Assembly (NCBI GenBank): GCA_045597845.1
Contig: JAZLKZ010000120.1
Span: 1 to 11,224, forward strand
Direction of reading: 5' to 3'
DNA: 11,224 nt
Origin: Colimorpha sp045597845
GTDB taxonomy: Bacteria; Bacteroidota; Bacteroidia; Bacteroidales; P3
Within the stretch, counting starts at the first letter, position 1; every line of letters starts with the position of its first letter. The translations under genes were made by a program, and so were the position numbers. This document shows positions 6,331 to 11,224 of this stretch, piece by piece. The notes under the pieces are model-generated. The model was not told the origin of the DNA and did no database searches. It was given only the letters and a program-made list of their open reading frames with translations.

Positions 6331-7734
6331 TTAGCAAAAACTTGAACCGTCAAAGCAATGGGTGCAAATTTTGTCTTTGGGAAGACCAATGGAGTCGCAT
6401 ACAGTCTGCAGGGTGTTGAATTTCAAAGTATCAACGCCCGTCTCTTTGCGAATCATCTCCACCATGTTGGCATATTCCTTGGTGGTCTCGTCGCGATAAG
6501 CTTCGAGATTGCGGATTTGTCCTCCTTCGAGCTGCTCGATGCAACGGCGCGTGATGAGCTCTTTGTCGGTCTTTGAGGCGGAAAAATTCAGAAAGTCGCA
6601 TCCATGTACGAGTGGCGGACAGCTGATGCGGATGTGGACGCGTTTCACGCCACAGTCGTAGAGCATCTTCACGTTGTCGCGCAACTGGGTGCCACGCACG
6701 ATGGAATCGTCGCAGAAGACTACCTCTTTGCCTTTCAGCACTTTCTGGCTCGGAATGAGTTTCATCTTTGCCACAAGGCTGCGCTGTTCCTGATTGACGG
6801 GCATGAAACTGCGCGACCAAGTGGGGGTGTATTTGAGTACGCCACGTTTGTAGGGGATGCCCTTTCCGGCAGCATAGCCAAGTGCCATGCCTACGCCCGA
6901 ATCGGGAATGGCGCTCACAAAATCGGGGTCGATATCGTCCTGCTTGCCCATGGTATATCCCAACTGATAGCGTACCTCTTCGGCGTTGATGTCTTCATAT
7001 TCCACACAGGGGTAGCCGTAGTAGATCCACAAGAAGGAACAGATTTGCATTTTGTGGTTGGGCGCCTTGAGTTGATGGATGCCGTCAAGGGTGATTTCGA
7101 CAATCTCGCCGGGACCTACGAAATATTCCGTCTCGTAGCCCAGGTTGATGTAGCTGTGGCTTTCGGAAGCGACGGCATAACCTTTTTCTCCTTTTCCAAT
7201 GACAATGGGCGTACGACCATAAAGGTCACGGGCGGCGATGATGCGTCTCGGGGTGAGGATGAGCATGCTACAGCTGCCCTTGACGTGGCTGTAAACGTTC
7301 TCAATGCCGTCCACAATATCCTTGCCTTGAGAGATGAGCAGGGCTACCAACTCGGTGGGGTTGGTTGTCCCGCGCGAAAGGTCGGTGAACTGCTGGTGCT
7401 GGTCCAAGCAGAATTTCTCCAACTCGTTGAGGTTGTTGATGCGGGAAACCGTAGCGATGGCGAAGCGACCTTCGTGTGAGTTCACCATCATGGGCTGCGT
7501 CTCGGTGTCGCTGATGATGCCAATACCCACGTTGCCTTTCATCTCGTCGAGGTCGGTGCGGAACTTGGTTCTGAAATAGGAGTTCTCTATCGAGTGGATA
7601 TTCTGGTGAGGTATGCCGTTGTCGAAAGTCGCCATACCGGCACGCTTGGTGCCAAGATGAGAATGGTAGTCGGTACCATAAAAAAGGTCATTGATGCATG
7701 CTTGTTTTGAAACAACGCCAAAAAATCCGCTCAT
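6331..7734 (-). CDS. PurF-like amidophosphoribosyltransferase homologue lacking the glutaminase residues
   Basis: PurF makes phosphoribosylamine from PRPP and glutamine, the first step of purine synthesis. This 467-residue protein has PurF's overall plan: an Ntn-type N-terminal domain to about residue 220 and a phosphoribosyltransferase domain with the PRPP loop VVFCDDSIVRGTQ at 338-350. Cys232, Cys379, Cys457 and Cys460 (the last pair in CTHCFDG) align with the four iron-sulfur ligands of the B. subtilis-type enzyme. The N-terminus is MSGFFG, so the nucleophile Cys that must follow Met is Ser2. By my alignment, E. coli Arg73 becomes Ser75, the AsnGly of HNGN becomes ValSer near 96-97, and Asp127 becomes Pro126. 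Glutamine hydrolysis is therefore unlikely. It may use free ammonia, or do something else with PRPP. Similar MGGFFG/MSGFFG proteins exist in Bacteroidetes and Clostridia, so this is a family, not a local mutation. It lies 105 bases after typA, and the exported coiled-coil gene follows. Confidence 0.88.
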   Translation of the reverse strand: MSGFFGVVSKQACINDLFYGTDYHSHLGTKRAGMATFDNGIPHQNIHSIENSYFRTKFRTDLDEMKGNVGIGIISDTETQPMMVNSHEGRFAIATVSRINNLNELEKFCLDQHQQFTDLSRGTTNPTELVALLISQGKDIVDGIENVYSHVKGSCSMLILTPRRIIAARDLYGRTPIVIGKGEKGYAVASESHSYINLGYETEYFVGPGEIVEITLDGIHQLKAPNHKMQICSFLWIYYGYPCVEYEDINAEEVRYQLGYTMGKQDDIDPDFVSAIPDSGVGMALGYAAGKGIPYKRGVLKYTPTWSRSFMPVNQEQRSLVAKMKLIPSQKVLKGKEVVFCDDSIVRGTQLRDNVKMLYDCGVKRVHIRISCPPLVHGCDFLNFSASKTDKELITRRCIEQLEGGQIRNLEAYRDETTKEYANMVEMIRKETGVDTLKFNTLQTVCDSIGLPKDKICTHCFDGSSFC

Positions 7735-7751
7735 AATTTGAAGATTTGGAG
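7732..7751. repeat. Copy 1 of a 20-base exact direct repeat
   Basis: CATAATTTGAAGATTTGGAG occurs here and again at 9735-9754. This copy overlaps the PurF-like start codon (its first three bases are the complement of ATG) and occupies the leader just upstream of it. Further TTTGAAG copies at 7761-7767 and 7769-7775 make the whole leader repetitive. Confidence 0.75.
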
Positions 7752-7802
7752 ATTAGAATATTTGAAGGTTTGAAGATTATAGAATTGAGAATTCGTTATG
7801 AG
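7752..7802. repeat. A/T-rich spacer with extra TTTGAAG copies between typA and the PurF-like gene
   Basis: Two further TTTGAAG units (7761-7767 and 7769-7775), together with the one in the 20-base repeat, give three irregularly spaced copies. No terminator hairpin, convincing promoter box or Shine-Dalgarno sequence is visible, so transcription from typA could continue into the PurF-like gene. Confidence 0.45.
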
Positions 7803-7837
7803 TCCACTATTCACTGTTCACTGATCACCGATCACTG
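7803..7837. repeat. Seven-base tandem array directly after typA
   Basis: Five consecutive seven-base units occur: TCCACTA, TTCACTG, TTCACTG, ATCACCG and ATCACTG. The array ends two bases from the typA stop codon (7840-7842). It resembles the shorter array upstream of elbB at 3723-3743. Confidence 0.65.
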
Positions 7838-7839
7838 TT

Positions 7840-9675
7840 TTATTCCGATTCGTTGGAGGCGGCGATACGGGCACGTTTGCGCTCGATTTCGTCAAGTATG
7901 ATTTTGCGAATGCGGAGCTGCGTGGGGGTGATTTCGAGATATTCGTCTTCGCGAATATACTCCATTGCCTCTTCCAATGAGAACTTGATGGCGGGAGAGC
8001 AGGTCGATTTGTCGTCAGCGCTCTTCGAACGCATGTTCGTCAAGTTTTTGGCGGTAACAACGTTGATGACGATGTCGTTGCCGGGACGGAGGCTTTCTCC
8101 AATCACTTCGCCGCTATAGACATGGTCGCCAGGTTCGATGAAGAATGGCCCACGATCTTGCAGTTTGCTGATGCTGTATGCAGTAGCTTCGCCGGTCTCC
8201 TTGGCGATGAGCGCGCCCATCTTGTGGTCGCCCAGTTCGCCTTTCCAAGGCTGGAATTCGAGGAAACGGTGTGCGATGATGGCTTCGCCGTTCGTGGCGG
8301 TGAGCAGGGTGTTGCGGAGACCGATGATACCTCTTGAAGGAATGGAGAACTCAAGCTGCACGCGGTCGCCTTTGGTCTCGATGGTTCCCACGTCGCCTTT
8401 TCTGCGCGTCACGACATCGATGACCTTGCTGGAGAACTCTTCGGGAACGAGGACGGTGAGTTGCTCGATGGGTTCGCATTTCTGTCCGTCGATTTCCTTG
8501 ATGATGACTTTGGGCTGACCAACTTGAAGTTCGTAACCTTCGCGACGCATGGTTTCGATGAGCACAGAGAGGTGGAGAATGCCACGGCCATAGACCAGCA
8601 AAGCGTCGGGAGAGCCAGTCTCCTCGATGCGCATGGCAAGGTTCTTCTCCAATTCCTTATAGAGACGGTCACGGATGTGACGGCTCGTTACATATTTGCC
8701 CTCCTTGCCGAAGAAAGGAGAGTTGTTGATGGTGAAGAGCATGCTCATCGTAGGTTCGTCAACCTTGATGGGAGGCATAGGTTCGGGATTCTCGTTGTCG
8801 CAGATGGTGTCGCCAATCTCAAACATCACGTCCTTGTCAAGGTCGAGCAGCACGGCGCAGATTTCGCCCGCGTTCACCACGTTCTTGGTGCGTTCCTTGC
8901 CGAGACCTTCAAAAGTATAGAGTTCCTTGATGCGGCTCTGAATCTGAGATCCGTCGCGCTTGGCGAGGATGATAGGCTGGCCAGCCTGAAGGGTGCCACG
9001 GTTGAGGCGTCCTACGGCGATACGTCCAAGATAGGAACTGTAGTCCAAAGAAGAAAGCATCATCTGGGTGTTGCCTTCCGAAACCTTTGGTTCAGGAATA
9101 TGCTTGATGATCAGGTCCATCAAATAGGAAATATCTTCTGTTTGATTGTTCCAATCATCGCTCATCCAGCCATTCTTGGCACTGCCGTATGCCGTGGGGA
9201 AATCCAGCTGGTCGTTGTTGGCACCGAGGTTGAACATCAGGTCGAAGACTGCTTCTTGTGTCTGTTCTGGGTCGCAGTTAGGTTTGTCAACCTTGTTGAC
9301 CACTACGATAGGTTTGAGACCGAGCTCAATGGCTTTCTGCAAGACAAAACGAGTCTGAGGCATAGGACCCTCAAAAGCGTCCACCACCAACAGCACACCG
9401 TCAGCCATGTTGAGCACACGTTCCACTTCTCCGCCAAAGTCGCTATGGCCTGGAGTATCGATAATATTGATTTTGTAGTCTTTGTATCGAACCGAGACAT
9501 TTTTGGAAAGAATGGTGATTCCACGCTCGCGTTCCAAATCGTTGTTGTCCAAAATGAGGTCGCCGGTCTCCTGATTGTCTCTGAAAAGTTTGGCTTGATG
9601 CAGCATACGGTCAACCAAGGTTGTCTTGCCGTGGTCAACGTGCGCAATAATAGCAACATTGCGAATATTTTGCAT
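7840..9675 (-). CDS. typA: Ribosome-associated GTPase TypA/BipA
   Basis: TypA is a translational GTPase related to EF-G and LepA. It binds the ribosome and supports 50S assembly and growth under stress or cold. The 611-residue length fits the family (about 607 in E. coli). GTPase motifs: G1 AHVDHGKTT at 11-19, G2 RGITI at 51-55, G3 DTPGH at 73-77 followed by SDFGGEVERVL, G4 NKVD at 127-130, and G5 SAK at 165-167. A beta-barrel domain follows, then EF-G-like domains and the TypA-specific C-terminal part (PSRGIIGLRN, then NLTNMRSKSADDK). All key residues are present. A TAAATTTG box lies upstream at 9703-9710, and the leader has no Shine-Dalgarno sequence. The gene faces away from the sigma factor operon and may be co-transcribed with the PurF-like gene downstream. 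Confidence 0.98.
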   Translation of the reverse strand: MQNIRNVAIIAHVDHGKTTLVDRMLHQAKLFRDNQETGDLILDNNDLERERGITILSKNVSVRYKDYKINIIDTPGHSDFGGEVERVLNMADGVLLVVDAFEGPMPQTRFVLQKAIELGLKPIVVVNKVDKPNCDPEQTQEAVFDLMFNLGANNDQLDFPTAYGSAKNGWMSDDWNNQTEDISYLMDLIIKHIPEPKVSEGNTQMMLSSLDYSSYLGRIAVGRLNRGTLQAGQPIILAKRDGSQIQSRIKELYTFEGLGKERTKNVVNAGEICAVLLDLDKDVMFEIGDTICDNENPEPMPPIKVDEPTMSMLFTINNSPFFGKEGKYVTSRHIRDRLYKELEKNLAMRIEETGSPDALLVYGRGILHLSVLIETMRREGYELQVGQPKVIIKEIDGQKCEPIEQLTVLVPEEFSSKVIDVVTRRKGDVGTIETKGDRVQLEFSIPSRGIIGLRNTLLTATNGEAIIAHRFLEFQPWKGELGDHKMGALIAKETGEATAYSISKLQDRGPFFIEPGDHVYSGEVIGESLRPGNDIVINVVTAKNLTNMRSKSADDKSTCSPAIKFSLEEAMEYIREDEYLEITPTQLRIRKIILDEIERKRARIAASNESE

Positions 9676-9702
9676 AATCTTATATTGATTCTAATAAGCT
9701 TG

Positions 9703-9710
9703 CAAATTTA
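9703..9710 (-). promoter_or_regulatory. Candidate -7 box of the typA promoter
   Basis: The minus strand reads TAAATTTG followed by CAAG, matching the Bacteroides TAnnTTTG consensus. It would start transcription near 9699 and give a leader of about 24 bases before the ATG at 9675. No convincing -33 TTTG was found. The 20-base repeat at 9735-9754 lies about 25 bases further upstream, where an activator or repressor could bind. Confidence 0.55.
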
Positions 9711-9734
9711 CGAAAAAAATTTCGATTACAGATG

Positions 9735-9754
9735 CATAATTTGAAGATTTGGAG
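9735..9754. repeat. Copy 2 of the 20-base exact direct repeat
   Basis: It is identical to 7732-7751 in the same orientation; the flanking bases differ. It lies in the divergent region between typA and the sigma factor gene, upstream of the typA -7 box. The rest of this roughly 190-base region holds the typA box and an ECF-type promoter candidate, and no credible gene. Confidence 0.75.
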
Positions 9755-9808
9755 GAATGAACTTGCCATTGGAGAAGAGGTGGGCTGAAGAAACAAAAGA
9801 TTATTTTT

Positions 9809-9831
9809 AACGTTATATGTAATATTTCGTC
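9809..9831 (+). promoter_or_regulatory. Candidate ECF-type promoter for the sigma factor operon
   Basis: AAC at 9809-9811, preceded by a T run, is followed after 16 bases by CGTC at 9828-9831. This AAC-N16-CGTC layout matches the general form of promoters read by ECF sigma factors, so the sigma factor may activate its own operon. The leader would be about 30 bases. A housekeeping TAnnTTTG box was not found here. Confidence 0.4.
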
Positions 9832-9869
9832 TTTTTTTGCGACTACAATACAGAATTTGACAAACGCAA

Positions 9870-10358
9870 ATGAACAGCCACAGCTTCAAACAGAAAATAT
9901 TGCCCCTCCAGCCCACTATGCAGCGAATGGCGGAGGCGCTACTTCACGATGAGGCTCTGGCGGAAGATGCTGTGCAGGATGCCGTTGTTGACCTTTGGGT
10001 GCAACGTGACAAACTCGACAATGTCCTCAATATTGAATCTTATGGTATTACCTTGGTCAAACGACGATGTATCGATCTGTTACGTCGGAGGCATCCCACT
10101 CAGCCCATCGACGAGGCTGCATTGCTGCAAACTCAGTTGCCACCAGATGACACAGAAGAACGCTACCAACAGGCGCGACGCCTCATCGACCGTCTGCCGG
10201 ACCAACAACGAGATGCACTGTTGCTGAAATATGAAGAGGCGAAAAGCAATCAACAAATCGCTGAACAACTCCACACCACTCCAAACAACATCGGTGTCAT
10301 TCTTCATCGTGCGTTGCAAACACTGAAAAAACAGATGCAAAATCCTATTAACCATTAG
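9870..10358 (+). CDS. ECF-type RNA polymerase sigma factor
   Basis: This 162-residue protein should direct RNA polymerase to a small regulon, probably in response to an envelope signal. Region 2 spans about residues 10-75, with AEDAVQDAVVDLWVQRDKL at 31-49 and a basic end (VKRRCIDLLRRRH). A short linker follows. Region 4 spans about 104-155, beginning LIDRLPDQQRDALLLKY, with a helix-turn-helix (NQQIAEQLHTTPNNIGVILH) that would read the -35 element. There is no region 3, as is typical of ECF factors. The ATG at 9870 is the first in-frame start and has no Shine-Dalgarno sequence. The membrane protein gene begins five bases after its stop, which is the usual arrangement of a sigma factor with its anti-sigma partner. 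The signal and targets cannot be read from the sequence. Confidence 0.9.
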   Translation: MNSHSFKQKILPLQPTMQRMAEALLHDEALAEDAVQDAVVDLWVQRDKLDNVLNIESYGITLVKRRCIDLLRRRHPTQPIDEAALLQTQLPPDDTEERYQQARRLIDRLPDQQRDALLLKYEEAKSNQQIAEQLHTTPNNIGVILHRALQTLKKQMQNPINH

Positions 10359-10363
10359 ATATC

Positions 10364-10990
10364 ATGAGAGACGATTTTTCCCATCTTGATTCTGAACTTC
10401 AGCCTTTGCTTGAAGTCTTGCGACATCACGGCGACAATCATCGCCGTCAGGAGGTGCTAGCCTCTAAAATAGACCAGTTGGATGCTTCGGAAAAACGTCA
10501 CCGTTGGATTTGGATTAGCTCAGCGGTGGCTGCCGTCGGACTCATTTGGGTTCTTGTCCTTCCTTTACAAAAAGAGACATCAAGAAATCCTTCAATGGGT
10601 TTGGTCGCCGAGTCCAATTTCATTAAGGAAATGGTGCAGCCTTGCACTCAGGAATCATTGCCAACAGCCTCAATCACAACAACCAAACATACTACAGGTT
10701 CGTTAAATGAACTGGATGACCGACAAGATACTATTCTTGCCGACACTGATACTTTGCCGCTGGCTATGGAGATGGCTTCTACTCTTCAAATTGCTGAGGC
10801 CGATCTTCCTCTTGAATCGACTCAAGCCACGCAAGTCTTCATTCGTGAATCTACTCGATTGGTTGCAAAATCAAGCAATTCGTCAACACGCAAATCCAAA
10901 GAATTACCTATCACTTTCTTGGCAATGAGCTCAGCCAACGAGGGTGATGAGTTTCCCAATACAATAACCATCAAAGAGTTTAAATTATGA
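10364..10990 (+). CDS. Single-pass membrane protein, probable anti-sigma factor
   Basis: This 208-residue protein has a charged cytoplasmic N-terminus of about 47 residues, one membrane helix at about 48-68 (WIWISSAVAAVGLIWVLVLP), and a polar, Ser/Thr-rich periplasmic part of about 140 residues. No known domain or zinc-binding HxxxCxxC motif of classical ZAS anti-sigma factors was seen. The anti-sigma role is inferred from position and topology: it starts five bases after the sigma factor stop, and a short cytoplasmic segment is where a sigma-binding domain would be. Its end overlaps the next gene by four bases (ATGA at 10987-10990), suggesting translational coupling. The periplasmic part looks poorly conserved and may sense a signal or contact the exported partner downstream. 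It could instead be an unrelated membrane protein of the operon. Confidence 0.75.
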   Translation: MRDDFSHLDSELQPLLEVLRHHGDNHRRQEVLASKIDQLDASEKRHRWIWISSAVAAVGLIWVLVLPLQKETSRNPSMGLVAESNFIKEMVQPCTQESLPTASITTTKHTTGSLNELDDRQDTILADTDTLPLAMEMASTLQIAEADLPLESTQATQVFIRESTRLVAKSSNSSTRKSKELPITFLAMSSANEGDEFPNTITIKEFKL

Positions 10991-11224
10991 AAAAAATAGT
11001 ATTGTTCTTAGTTACCATTGGGTTCCTTACTACCCAAGCTCAAGAGTATCGTGTGCAACAGCAATTGCCCGACACACTGACAAAAATCATAGTTGCACCA
11101 GGATGGGACGTGCATATCATCCAGCAGTTGGGTGAACCCAGTAGCATCACCATTGTTACGCCCTGTGAGATTTTCTACACCCAAGCCAACGAACCGGAAG
11201 TGTGTTCGATTGAAAAACGGACAT
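10987..11224 (+). CDS. Exported protein with possible GIN (DUF2807-like) domain, cut by the window edge
   Basis: Only the first 79 codons are visible. The protein begins with a signal peptide (MKKIVLFLVTIGFLTTQAQ, cut probably around TQA|Q), so it is exported. The following stretch, LTKIIVAPGWDVHIIQQLG and then SSITIVTPCEIF, resembles the repeating beta-strand pattern at the start of the GIN domain (formerly DUF2807), found in exported Bacteroidetes proteins and often described as putative adhesins. That match is from memory of the pattern and is weak on this short piece. The ATG overlaps the stop of the membrane protein gene (ATGA), so translation is likely coupled and the three genes form one operon. 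The protein may be the effector or the sensed partner of the sigma factor system. Confidence 0.65.
   Translation, partial: MKKIVLFLVTIGFLTTQAQEYRVQQQLPDTLTKIIVAPGWDVHIIQQLGEPSSITIVTPCEIFYTQANEPEVCSIEKRT

Noticed and set aside
6604..7479. A 291-codon plus-strand open frame antisense to the PurF-like gene
   Set aside because: It is fully inside a well-supported gene and its product has no recognisable domain.
8461..9744. A 427-codon plus-strand open frame antisense to typA
   Set aside because: TypA on the minus strand is certain across the same bases. The antisense frame has no recognisable family and is explained by the codon use of typA.
9735..9837. A small RNA or riboswitch in the divergent typA/sigma factor region
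   Set aside because: No stable hairpin or terminator and no known riboswitch core was seen; repeats and promoter boxes account for the region.
9680..9916. A 78-codon minus-strand open frame over the typA/sigma factor intergenic region
   Set aside because: It overlaps two promoter candidates and the sigma factor start, is low in complexity and shows no family features.

Overview
The window looks like chromosomal DNA from a member of the Bacteroidales, probably a gut or oral relative of Bacteroides or Prevotella. Several signs point there. TAnnTTTG-type promoter boxes lie upstream of genes, and Shine-Dalgarno sequences are almost absent in front of start codons. The gene families also fit: a short RsmI-like methylase, a PurF-like protein starting MSGFFG, an exported GH29 fucosidase with a PA14-like tail, and a very short ECF sigma factor. 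No tRNA, rRNA, CRISPR array, insertion sequence or phage gene was seen, so this reads as an ordinary chromosomal segment rather than a mobile island.

Layout from left to right. (1) Positions 1-2349, minus strand: an exported alpha-L-fucosidase that runs off the left edge, preceded by an RsmI-like tetrapyrrole-methylase-family protein. (2) Positions 2350-4423, plus strand: a PLP-dependent Cys/Met-metabolism enzyme with strongly selected codon use, closed by a strong terminator, then an ElbB-like DJ-1/PfpI-superfamily protein. The region between the methylase and the PLP gene carries back-to-back promoter boxes. (3) Positions 4494-9675, minus strand: typA/bipA, then a PurF-like protein whose glutaminase site appears to be lost, then an exported coiled-coil protein of unknown function. 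No terminator is visible between these three, so they may be co-transcribed. A bidirectional hairpin at about 4443-4481 separates them from elbB. (4) Positions 9870-11224, plus strand: an ECF sigma factor, a single-pass membrane protein likely to be its anti-sigma factor, and an exported GIN-like protein cut by the right edge. These three are tightly packed (a 5-base gap, then an ATGA overlap) and have an ECF-type promoter candidate upstream.

The least ordinary elements are four: the PurF-like protein, which keeps its PRPP loop and iron-sulfur cysteines but lacks every glutaminase residue I could align; the sigma / membrane protein / exported protein module; the unrecognised exported coiled-coil protein; and a set of small intergenic repeats. 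The repeats are a 20-base exact repeat at the purF-like start and near the typA promoter, plus two degenerate seven-base arrays, one next to the typA stop and one next to the elbB start. I did not find a clearly new multi-gene defence or mobile system.
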